NCBI GenBank assembly: GCA_958296225.1
Contig: OY282456.1
Location: 1,550,001-1,614,000 of the forward strand
Reading direction: 5' to 3'
DNA from: an uncultured Dehalococcoidia bacterium
Lineage (GTDB): Bacteria > Chloroflexota > Dehalococcoidia > Lucifugimonadales > UBA3495
DNA: 64,000 bases
Positions 25,401 to 37,400 of the stretch are shown in pieces. The stretch's first letter is position 1. The number at the start of each line of letters is the position of its first letter. Made by a program: the position numbers and the translations under genes. The notes beneath the pieces were generated by a model. It worked only from the letters and a program-made list of their open reading frames with translations, made no database searches and had not been told where the DNA came from.

Positions 25401-28400
25401 GTTGTCAATAATCGGTACGGACAGGGACTTGCTGACGCCGGCGTAGGCGCTGGCCGTGCTGCCCGCGTTGGAGGCGGCGTGGGACAGGCTGGCGGTGTCG
25501 GCGGCCAGGTCGTCGTCCGCCGTCGCCCGCACCGTTACCGTTTGCAGCGCGTTCCAGTTAGTCGTCGAGAAGCTCAGCGTCCGGCTGCTGCCGTAGGTGC
25601 CGCTGCCATTATCGACTTCCAGGCCGTCCCCCGCGCTGACGAGGACGCTTACGTCCGCCGTGGGCAAGGTGTTCAGGCGCACGCGGTAGGTTGCTGTGCC
25701 TTCCTCGGTTACGGGCAGCGTGGTGATGGCGGCGTCGTTGGTGCCGTGCCACAGCAGGATGTCCGGGTCGTCGTCGTCGTCAATGGTTACGGTCAGGGAC
25801 TTGGTGACGTCGGCATAGCCGCCGCCGGTAGCCGTGTGGGACATCGTAATCGTTTCGTTTTGTGAATTAGCGTCGTTCGCCGGCGCCTGTATCGTTACCG
25901 TCTGCGCCGTTTGCCAGTTGGTAGTAGTGAAGTCTATCGTTTCGCTGGCGCTGAACACGGCGCCGGTGTCGGGGCCGTCAATCAGCAGGCCGGTAGCGGC
26001 GACGGTTACCGTAACCGCGCCCGTCGGCACGTGGCTCAGCGCCACTTGATAAGTGACGTCGCTGCCCTGCTCATTCACCGTCAGCGCGGTTATGGCCACG
26101 CTGTTTTGCGTCAGGTTGATGGTCGGCGTGGTGGTGTCGGTTACGGTTACGTCCAGGGTGTTGCTGACGCTGGCGTAGTCGCTGGTTACGCCCGTCGTCG
26201 CGTCCGCGGCAACGTGGGTAATCATGGTGGTGTCGTTGCCCAGGTCGCTGTCGTCGGCCGCGCGCGCCCGGATGGTTTGCGCCCCATAGCTGCTGGGGGT
26301 AAAGGTTAGCGTTTCGCTGGTGTCGAAATCGCTGCCGCTGCTGTTGTCAATGGTTACGTCGCCGGCTGCGGTGACGGTTACGCTCACGTTGGCCGTGGGC
26401 TGGTGGCTCAGTTCTACGGTGTAATTGACGGTGGCGCCGCCCTCGCTGAGGGCCAGCGTGGTCAGGGCGGAGCCGCTTTGCTTCAGGACGATGCTGCCGG
26501 TGTCGTTGTCGGTAATCGTTACGTTCAGGGTTTTGTTGGCGAGGGCGTTGTAGCCGCTGTCCGTGCTGGACGGGTTGTGAGTAATCGTGGGGGTGTCGTC
26601 CTTGAGGTCGTTGTCCGCCGTTGCGTTCACCCGGATGCTCTGCGCCGTGTTCCAGTTGCCGGTAGCGCCGCCGGTAAAGGTCAGCGTTTCGCTGGCGCCG
26701 AAGTCGCTTCCGCTGTTGTCGTCGATTTCCAAATCGCCGGACGCGGTTACGGTTACAGTCACGTCGGCGGTGGGCTGGGTAGCCAGTGCCACCGTGTAGG
26801 TTGCGGGGCTGACGTTTTCCTCGGCGACGGTCAGCGTGGCAACGGACAGCACGATGTTGGGCGCGTCGTCGTCGGTTACGGTTACGGACAGGGATTCGCT
26901 CACGCCGTCGTAGCCGCTGTTCGTCCCCATCGTCGCATCGGTGGCGGCGTGGCTCAGCGTGACGCTTTCGTTGTCCGGGTCGGCGTCCGCCGGCGCCTTG
27001 ATGGTTACCGTCTTTGCTCCATAGTCCGACGCAGTGAAGCTTATCGTTTCGCTGTCGCTGAACGTAGTATCGCCGTCGGGGCCGTCGATGGTCACGGCGC
27101 CATTGTCGCTGGTGGTGACGGTTACGGTTACGTCGGCCAGCGGCGCCTGGCTGAGCGCTACCTGGTAAGTAGTGTCGGCCGCGGCCGCCTCGTTGATGGT
27201 CAGCGCGGTTATGGCCGCGCTGTTTTGCGTGAGCAGGATGCGGCCCCGGTCGTCGTCCTCAACGGTTACGGACAGGGCGTTGCTGACGCCGGCAAAGCCG
27301 CTGCCCGCGCCGGCGGCGGTGTGCGTCAGCGTGGTCGTTTCGTCGGCCAGGTTGGCGTCGCTGCCCGCTCTGACCCTTACCGTGCGCGCCGTATCCCAGT
27401 TGCTGGCGTCAAAGGTCATCGTTTCGCTGTCGTTGAACGCGCTGCCGGAGTCCGGCCCGTCAATGGTGATGGCGTCGTCGCTGGGGCTGGTTATGGTTAC
27501 GGTTACCGTAGTCCCCGCTTTGGGCGCGCCGCCCAGCCGGACGGTGTAGGTAACGGTAGCCCCCTCGCCCACGGACAACGGGTCGGGGGAGAGCACGATG
27601 GTATCCCGCCCCTGCGTCAGCAAATCCAGCCCGTCGTATTTCAGTACCGGGTATTGGACGTCGTAGCCGAAGTCCCAGGGGTCGTCGTCGCCGGCTGCGC
27701 CGTCAAGGTTCAAGTTCCAGTTGGCGTAGATGCCGCTGCCGTAGGCGGTGGGCGATTGCAATGCGCTGGTAGTCTGGGCCGTGCCGACGTCGCTGCCGTG
27801 CGTGCAGAGGGTGGAGTCATAGTAGCTGTTGGTGGCAGTCCCGCTATGCGCCAGGCAGTGCAAGTTGGAGGAGCCGGTAAGGGAGCCGGCGGCGTAGCTG
27901 GCGGTGATTGTACCGCCAAAATTGGTGCCCACCAGCCCGCTGGTACGGCCGCCGCTTCTGCTGCGGCTGACGGCAGTAGTGGAATAGGAGGCCCGTATCG
28001 TGCCTCTATTCCAGCCCACCAGTCCGCCGGTGAGGGGGCCGGTCATACCGCTGGAAGCAACGGTGCCGCCACTGGTATAGGCGGCGTTAATCGTGCCTCT
28101 GTTGCTGCCCGCCAGGGCGCCGATGCTCTGACTGGAAAATGTACCGCTCACGCTGGGGTTAATCATTCCCACTGCGGAGATGGTACCGCCGCTGCCCAAT
28201 TCACCGAACAGCCCGATTTTTCCACTGGCGGTACTCGAGCTGATGGTCAAATTAGAAATGGTATGCCCGTTGCCGTCAAAGTCACCCGTGTAAGTTCCTC
28301 CGATGGGCGTCCAGTTGGGATAGTCGTCGTCGCTGTCCACGCTGCCGTTGTCGTCGGTGTCAAAGTCCAGGTCGGCCGTCAGTTCGTAGCCGGCGCAGGT

Positions 28401-31400
28401 GGTTTGGCAGCCCATGTTGGCGGGGCGGCCGGGGAACGCGGTGGTGTACGCGGTTGCGTCGGTAGCGCTTACCGTGCCGTCGCCGTTCAAGTCGTAGCGG
28501 ATGGCGTTCAGCTGGGCCAGCGTCGCAACGTCAATCAGGTTGTTGTCGTTGTCGTCGTAGTCCAGGGTAATGCCTACGGGCAGGGACGCGCTGACGCCGG
28601 CAAAGCCGCTGCCGGCGCCGGCGGCGGTGTGGGACAGGCTGGCCGCGCCCAGGGACGCGCCGCTGGCCACTCTGACGGTTATCCTTTGCGCCGTGAGCCA
28701 GTTGGTAGTTGAAAAGTTCAGCGTTTCGCTGCCGGTGAACGCAGTAGCGGCGTCGGGGCCGTCGAAGGTTACGTCCGCGCTGTCGCTGGCGATGGCTACG
28801 GTTACCGCCGCCGCCGGCTCGCCGCCCAGCCGCACCGTGTACGTACCCGTTTCCCCCGCCTCCAGGTCCAGCGCGGCCGGCGTCAGCACGATGGTATCCC
28901 GCCCCTGCGTCAGCAAATCCAGCCCGTCGTATTTCAGTACCGGGTATTGGGAAGCGTAGCCGAAGTCCCAGGGGTCGTCGTTAGCGGATGTGACGCCAAC
29001 GTCCACGTTCCAGGCGGAGTAAATGCCGGTGGTTCCGTAGGCGGTAGGCGATTGCAGCTCGGCGGTGGTTTTGCCGGTGCCGATGCCGCCGCTGTGCGTG
29101 CAGAGGGCGGAGTCATAGTAGCTGTTGGTTTGGTTGCCGTACAACGTCAGGCAGTGCACCGACGTACTGGTGCCAACGCCGGTAATGGCGCCGGCAGCGT
29201 AGCTGGCGATGATTGAACCAAACGTATTGATGCCCGCCAGCCCAGCGGTGGTGCCGCGATTCGTGCTGCCGTTGACGGCAGTAGTGGAATAGGAGGCGCG
29301 TATCGTGCCTCGGTTCCAGCCCACCAGTCCGCCGATGACAGCGTCCTGGCCGGTGGCAGCAACGGAGCCGCCACTGGCAAAGGCGGCAGAAATCGTGCCC
29401 TGGTTTCTGCCCGCCAGCGCGCCGGTGTACTGCTCGGTTGCCGTACCGCTCACGCTGGGGTTAATCATTCCCACTGCGGAGATAGTACCGCCGCTGCCCA
29501 ATTGCGCGAACAGCCCGAGGTGTGAACTGGTACTCCCGCTGATGGTCAAGTTGGATATGGTATGCCCGTTGCCGTCAAAGGTGGACGTGTAAGTTCCGAT
29601 GGGCGTCCAGTTGGGGTAGGTGTCGCTACTGTCAATCGTGCCGTCGTCGTTGGTGTCAAAGTCCAGGTCGGCCGTCAGTTCGTAGCCGGCGCAGGTGGTT
29701 TGGCAGCCCATGTTGGCGGGGCGGCCGGGGAACGCCGTTGTGTAGGCGGTTGCGTCGGTAGCGCTTACCGTGCCGTCGCCGTTCAAGTCGTAGCGGATGG
29801 CGTCCAGCTGGGCCAGGTTGGCCACGTCAATCAGGTTGTTGTCGTTCTGGTCGTAGTCAATGGTAATGCCGACGGGCAGGGACGCGCTGCTGCCGTCAAA
29901 GCCGCTGCCGGCGCCGGTTGCGCTGTGGGCCAGCGTGGCCGCGCCCAGGGACGCGCCGCTGGCCACCCGGACGGTTATCCTTTGCGCGTCGTCCCAGCTG
30001 GTAATTGAGAAGTTCAGCGTTTCGCCGGCGGCAAAGGTGCCGTCGCCGTCGTCAATGGTTACGCCGGCGTTGTTGCTGGCGATGTTCACCGTTACCGCCG
30101 CCGCCGGCTCCGCCCCCAGCCGCACCGTGTAGGTTGCCGTGTCCCCCGCCTCCAGATCCAGCGCGGCCGGCACCAGCACGATGGTATCCCGCCCCTGCGC
30201 CAGCACGTCCATCCCGTCGTATTTCAGTACCGGGTACTGGACGGCGTAGCCAAAGTCCCAGGGGTCGTCGTTAGCGGAAGTGCCGCCCACGTCCACGTTC
30301 CAGGCGGAGTAAATGCCGGTGGCTCCGTAGGCGGTGGGCGATTGCAGCTCGGCGGTGGTTTTGCCCACGCCGGCGCTGTTGGCCGGGTTAGCATCGGCAA
30401 TGCCGCTGGTTTCCGTGTCCCAATAACTGTCGACCGCCGTAGCGCCGGAGACCAGCCCCCCGGCCAGCCCGCCGGTGTTGGTGCCCGTGCCGGCCGTAAC
30501 CGCCCCCGTCGCATAAGACGCCGTGATGACGGACGCGCCGTTGATGGCCGCTCCGACCAGGCCGCCGGCGTAAGAGCTGACGCTGGCGCCGCCGGCTACC
30601 GCGCCGGTAGCATAGCTGGCCGTCAGCGTGGTGGCGAACAGATAGCCCACTAGGCCGCCGGCACTCGACACGGTGGCAGTATTGGCGGCAGTTACATCCA
30701 CCCCGGCATAGCTGGCCCGCACTGGGCCGAGGGAGTGACCCACCAGCCCGCCGATAAGTTTGGTATCGCTGCTGGTACTGGTGGAAGTTACGCTGCCGGT
30801 AGCCCAGCTGGACGTTACCGACCCGGTGGCTGTTACCTGGCCGGCCAGGACGCCGGCTTTGATTCCATTGGCAGCCCCGCTCACGCTGGCATCGGGCAGG
30901 CCCACGCCGGAGATGTCGCCGCTGACGGCAGCGAACAGCCCCACGTTAGCGACGCTGGCGGCGGCGTCAATAGTCAGGTTGGCGATAGTGTGGTTGTTGC
31001 CGTCAAAGTCACCCGCGTAAGTTCCTCCGATGGGCGTCCAGTTGGGGTAGGTGTCGCTGCTGTCCACCGTGCCGCTGTCGTCGGTGTCAAAGTCCAGGTC
31101 GGCCGTCAGTTCGTAGCCGGTGCATCCGGTGGGGCAGCCCATGCCGGGGGTGAGGCCGGGGAAGGCGGCGGCGTATTGCACGGCGTCTTTGCCCGTTGCC
31201 GATACCCCGTCGCCATTTAGGTCATAGCGCATGGCGTCCAGCCGGGCCAGGGTGGCCACGTCAATCAGGTTGTTGTCGTTAGCGTCGTAGTCCACGCTGG
31301 CGCCGCCGCGTTGCCGGGTGATGCCGACGGCATCGTAGCCGAATTGCAGGATGGGATACTGGCTGCTGCTGCCAAAGCTCCAGGGGTCGTCGGCGCCGGT

Positions 31401-34400
31401 CGTCGCGGCCCCGGTGGTCGTATCGCCGTCCGCGTTCACGTTCCAGCCGGCGTAAATGCCGCTGGTTCCGTAGGCGGTAGGCGTTTGCAGCTGGCTGGTG
31501 GTTTTGCCCTCCGGCCCGGTAGTGTCGGCGTCGTCGGCCAGGCCGGTGGTGGTGACATCCCAATAGCTGGCGGTGGTCGTGGGCAGAGCGCCGGCGGTCC
31601 AGTTAAACAGGCCGTTTATGTTGACGTTGGCGGCCCCGGTAACGGTTCCGGTGGCATAAGACGCGATGACGCTGCTGGCGGCGTTGTTCACGAAACTGGT
31701 CAGCCCGCCGATGAAAGAGCTGCCGCCGCCGCCCCCGGCTACGTTGCCGGTGGCGTAGCTGGCGATGATGTCGGCGTTGTCCAGGTAGCCCACCAGCCCG
31801 CCGGCAAAGACATTAGCGGCGGTGGATGCGGTGGATGCGGTTACGCCGGCGGTGGAGTAGCTGGCCCGGACGTTGCCGGTGGAACCGCCCACCAGCCCGC
31901 CGACGGTTTTAGTGCCCGTGCCGCTGTCGGTAGCTGCCACGCTGCCCGTACTCCAGCTGGCCGTCACCGACCCGGTAGCGTCCACCTGGCCGGCCAGCGC
32001 GCCAACGTCCAGCAGCGACACGCTGCCGGCGGAAGTAATGCTGACGTTGGGCAGCCCCACGCCGGAGATGGCGCCGCTGGCCACGCCAAACAGCCCCACG
32101 TCCGCAACCGTTGCGCCGGCGCTGATGGTCAGGTTGTCGATGACGTGGTTGTTGCCCTTAAAGGTGCCGCTGTACGCCGTCGTCGCGTCGCCCAGGGGCG
32201 TCCAGTTGGGATAGTCGTCGTCGCCGGTTACGCTCCCGCTGTCGTCGGTGTCAAAGTCCAGGTCCGCCCGCAGCTCGTAGCCGGCGCAGGTGGCGGCGCA
32301 GCCCATTCCGGGGGACGGATAGAGGTAGGCGGCGGCATACGCGACGGCGCCGGCGGCGTTGTCCGCGGCCCCATCGCCGTTCAAGTCGTAGCGGATGGCG
32401 TCCAGCTGGGCCAGCGTGGTTACGTCAATCAGGTTGTCGTCGTCGTCATCGTAGTCATTCTCCGGTACGGCGATGGTGACGGTATAGCTCTGGGCAACGC
32501 CGCTGTGCGGGGTGACGGTGATGGTGATTACCGTGTTGGGGCCGCCGAGGATTACCTGATGGTCGGCCGTGTCCGCATCGGCGTCGGCGGTAACGGCGTC
32601 CGCCGTGCCGGCCACCGCGCTGTACGACACCGTAGCGGTGGGGTTGGTCGGCGTGGCCGCCACGGTGACGGTGGTGGCGGTTGCGCCGTCGGGCAGCGTT
32701 GCGGTGTAGGCCAGGGTTGCCGTGTCAAAGGCGGACGACAGCGCCGCCCCCGCCACCGTGAGCGTGGCCAGAGCTCCCACGGTGGGCTGGATGTTCACCT
32801 GCGTGGCGGTGTCCATCCCGCCGTACTTCAGGACGGGATATTCGTCGTTGGCGCCAAACTCCCAGGGGTCGTCGTTGCCGTCAGCGTCCCCGGTGCTGGC
32901 ATCGCCGTCCACGTCCACGTTCCAGGCGGCGTAAATGCTGGTAGTGGTGCCGTAGGCCCTGGGCGTGCGCAGCTCGTTGGTCGTCTTGCCCACCCCGGCC
33001 CCCGTGCCGGTGATGCCGCTGGTAGTCGTGTCCCAATAGCTGTTGACCACCGTAGCGCCGTCGAACAACAGCCCGGCCAGCCCGCCGATGTTGCCTCCGC
33101 CGGCCGTAACCGCTCCCGTTGCATAAGACGCCGTGATGACGGCCCCGCCGCTTTGGGCCATTCCGACCAGGCCGCCGGTGCGAGAGAGGGCGCTGGTGCC
33201 GCCGGCTACCGCGCCGGTAGCATAGCTGGCCGTCAGCGGCGCGGCGAGCAGATAGCCCACCAGGCCGCCGGCGCGCACTATGCTGGCAGTATTGGCGGCA
33301 GTTACATCCACCCCGGCATAGCTGGCCTGCACCGGGCCGATGGCGTAACCTACCAGCCCGCCGATACGTTTAAAATCGCCGCTGGTACTGGTGGAAGTTA
33401 CGCTGCCGGTAGCCCAGCTGGAAGTTACCGACCCGCTGGTACTCACCTGGCCGGCCAGCGCGCCGATGAGGATTGCATTGGCGGCCCCGCTCACGTTGAC
33501 GTCAGGCAGGCCCACGCCGGAGATGTCGCCGCCGACGATGCCGAACAGCCCCACGTTAGTAACGCTGGCGGCGGCGTTAATAGTCAGGTTGGCGATGGTG
33601 TGGTTGTTGCCGTCAAAGTCACCCGTGTAAGTTCCTCCGATGGGCGTCCAGTTGTCGTAGGGTGCGTCGGCCACGTCATCATCGCCGGTAGTGTCAAAGT
33701 CCAGGCTCTGCCGCAGTTCGTAGCCCGTGCAGGTGGTGCGGCAGCCCATGCCGCGGCTCAGGCCGGGGAACGCCGCCTGATACCGGACGCTGACGCTCCC
33801 CTTGGCCACGGCCCCATCGCCGTTCAGGTCATAGCGGATGGCGTCCAGCTGGGCCAGCGTCCGGACGTCAATCAGATTGTCGTCGTCGTCGTCATAGTCC
33901 ATCGGGCTGGCGCCGGGGCGCTGCTGCTGGATGCCGATGACGTCCCGGTCGAATTGCAGGATGGGATATTGGGAGGCGGTGCCAAAACTCCAGGGGTCGT
34001 CGGCGCCGGTGGTCATTGCGCCGGTGCTGGTATCGCCGTCAGCGTTGATGTTCCAGGCGGAGTAGATGCCGGTGTAGCCGGTGGGCGTTTGCAGGGCTGA
34101 GGTAGTCTGGCCCGTGCCGCCGCCGCCGGTGTAGGTGCAGAGGGTAGAGTTCCAATAGCCGTTGGTGATGGTTCCGGTGAGCATTCCGCCGCTGTTTTTG
34201 CCCACCAGACAGCCGAGTTCAGTGCCGTTGCCGCCGCCGTTAACGGAGCCGGCCGCGTAGCTGGCAATGACGGCGCCGTTTTGATTGTTGCCCACCAGCC
34301 CGCCGACGTCACTGTAGCTCCGGTTGCTGTTGGAGACGCTGGCGGTGGCATAGGCGGCCCGTATGGTGCCGTTGTTCCGGCCGACCAGCCCGCCGGTGAA

Positions 34401-37400
34401 AGCGTCCTCACTGTTGCTGGTAACAGTGCCGCCACTGACCAAAGCGGCGCTGATTGTGCCATTGTTTTCGCCCACCAGTCCGCCGGTGCGGTTAGTAGCG
34501 CCCGCAGAGCTTACCGTGGGGTTGACCAGTCCCACTGCGGTGATGGTGCCGCCGCTGCCCAATACCGCGAACAGCCCCCCTCTGGCATTAGAGCCGCTGG
34601 CCGATACGGACAGGTTGGCGATGGTATGGCCGTTGCCCTGGAAAGTGGACGTGTAAGTTCCGATGGGCGTCCAGTTGGCGTAGGGCGGGTCGGCCACGTC
34701 ATCATCGCCGGTAGTGTCAAAGTCCAGGTCGGCCCGCAGCTCGTAGCCCGCGCAGGTTCCGGCGCACCGCATCCCGCCGGCCGGGTAGGGAAAGACGACC
34801 CGGTAGGCGGCGGCGTTGGCGCCGTCCCCGATGCCGTTGCCGTCCAAATCGTAGCGGATGGCGTTCAGCTGGGCCAGCGTCCGCACGTCAATCAGATTGT
34901 CGTCGTCGTCATCGTACTCGTTCTCCGGTATGCCGGCGATGGTGATGACGTAATCAGTGGCCGAGCCGTCCGGGGCGCTGACGGATACGGTGATAACCAT
35001 GGTGGGGCCAAAGAGGACGACCTGATGGCCGGCGGCGTCGGCGTCGGCGTCGGTGGTCACGGCGGCGGCCGGGCTGGCCTCCGCGCTGATGGACACCTCG
35101 GCGCTGGCGTCGCCGGTGTAGGCCACGGTGACGCTGTCGGCCGGGGCCGCGGGCAAGGTTGCAGTGTAAGCGGTAGTGCCCGCCGTAAAGGCCGGCGTCA
35201 GCGTGACCGGGGCCACCGTAAGCGCCGACAGGGTGTCGTCGGTAGCGATGGTCGGCTGCGCGCTGAACTGCCCCGCCGTGTCCAGCCCGCCGTACCGCAA
35301 AACCGGGTACTGGATATTGCTGCCAAAGGCCCAGGGGTCGTCGTTGCCGGTTGCGCCGTCAACGTCCACGTTCCAATCGGAGTAAATGCCGGTGGTTCCG
35401 TAGGCGGTGGGCGTGCGCAGTTCGTAGGTCTTTTTGCCCGTGCCGGGGCTGTTGGCCTGGTCAGTATCGGCGATGCCGCTGGCGGTGGTGTCCCAATAGC
35501 TGTTGGTTACCCTGCCGGGCTGATTGCCGGCCAGCCCGCCGATGTTGGCGCCCGCGCCGCCGCTGGGCGTGCCCCGCGCGTAGGACGCGGTGATGCCGGA
35601 CGCGCTGTGCATGGAGCCCACCAGGCCGCCGACGTAAGAGGTGTTGCTAGTGCCGCCGGCGACATTGCCCGTGGCATAGCTGGCCGTCAGCGTGGTGGCG
35701 CTCAGATAGCCCGCCAGGCCGCCGGCGCTCACCGCAGTGGCAGTAGGGGCGGCCGATACGTCCACCCCGGCATAGCTGGCCCGCACCGGGCCGAAGGCGT
35801 AACCCACCAGCCCGCCGATATATTTATTATCGCCGGTGGTACTGGTGGATGCCACGCTGCCGGTAGCCCAGCTGGAAGCTACGGACCCGGTACTAATCAC
35901 CTGGCCGGCCAGCGCGCCGATGCGGCCCGTATTGTGCGACCCGCGCACGCTGGCGCCGGGCAGTCCGATGCCGGAGATGTCCCCTTCGACGCCGACGAAC
36001 AGCCCCACGTTAGAATTGGCGCTGGTAATAGTCAGGTTGGCGATAGTGTGGTTGTTGCCGTCAAAAGCGCCGGTGTACCGACCGGCGCCGGCGCCGATGG
36101 GCGTAAAGTTGGCGTAGGGCGCGTCGGCCACGTCATCATCGCCGGCGGTGTCAAAGTCCAGGCTCTGCCGCAGTTCGTAGCCCGTGCAGGTATCCGGGCA
36201 GCCCATGCCGATGCTCAGGCCGGGGAACGCCGGCGCGTACCCGGCGCTGTCCTTCCCCTTGGCCAGCAGCCCATCGCCGTTCAGGTCATAGCGGATGGCG
36301 TCCAGCTGGGCCAGCGTCCGGACGTCAATCAGATTGTCGTCGTCGTCGTCATAGTCCATCGGGCTGGCGCCGGGGTTGCGCTGCCACTGGATGCCGATGA
36401 CGTCCCGGTTGAATTGCAGGATGGGGTATTGGGAGGCCGTGCCAAAGCTCCAGGGGTCGTCGGCCCCGCCGGTGTCAACGTTGATATTCCAGCCGGCGTA
36501 GATGCTGGCGCCGGTTCCGTAAGCGGTGGGCGTTTGCAGGGCAGTAGTAGTCTGGCCCGTGCCGGCGCCGGTTCCCGTGATGCCGCTGCTGGTGGTGTCC
36601 CAATAGCTGTTGGTGATGGTTGCGCTGCCCGCGCTGCCGACCAGGCCGCCCACGTTGGCGCCGGCGCCGCCGCCGGTTACCGCTCCCGTAGCGTAAGACG
36701 CGATGATGCTGGGGGCGTTGGAGCGGAACTGGCCGACCAGGCCGCCAACGTGGGAGCCGCTGCCCGTGCCGCCGGATACCGCGCCGGTGGCATAGCTGGC
36801 GGTCAGCGTGGCACTAAAGAGGTTCAGCCCTCCGGCCAGGCCGCCGGCGCTCACTCCCGTGGCCGCATTGGCGGCGGTAACCGATGCCTCGGAATAGCTG
36901 GCCCGCACCGGGTGCTCGCTATGGCCCACCAGCCCGCCGATGTACTTGGCGCCGCTGCCGGCGTCGGTGGACGTCACGCTGCCGGTGGCCCAGCTGGAAG
37001 TTACCGACCCGCCGGAAATCACGTTGCCGGCCAGCGGCCCCATCAGGAGGGTGCCGCTATACGACGAGCTGATGCTGGCGCCCGGCAGGCCCACCCCGGA
37101 AACGCTGCCGCCGATATTGTCAAACAGCCCCAGCCGCAGGGTGCCCGAGCCCGACGTGTTGTTGATGGTGAGGTTAGATATGGTATGCCCGTTGCCCTGG
37201 AACGTGCCGGTGTAACCCGCGATGGGCGTCCAGCTGGCATAAGGCGCGTCGGCAACGTCGTCATTGCCGGTAGTGTCAAAGTCCAGGTCCGCCCGCAGCT
37301 CGTAGCCCGCGCAGGTACTGGCGCACCCCATCCGTCCGGCGGCCAGGAATGGGCGGGACGGAAAGGCGGCGTTGTAATCGGCCAGATTGGCCGCCGCCGG

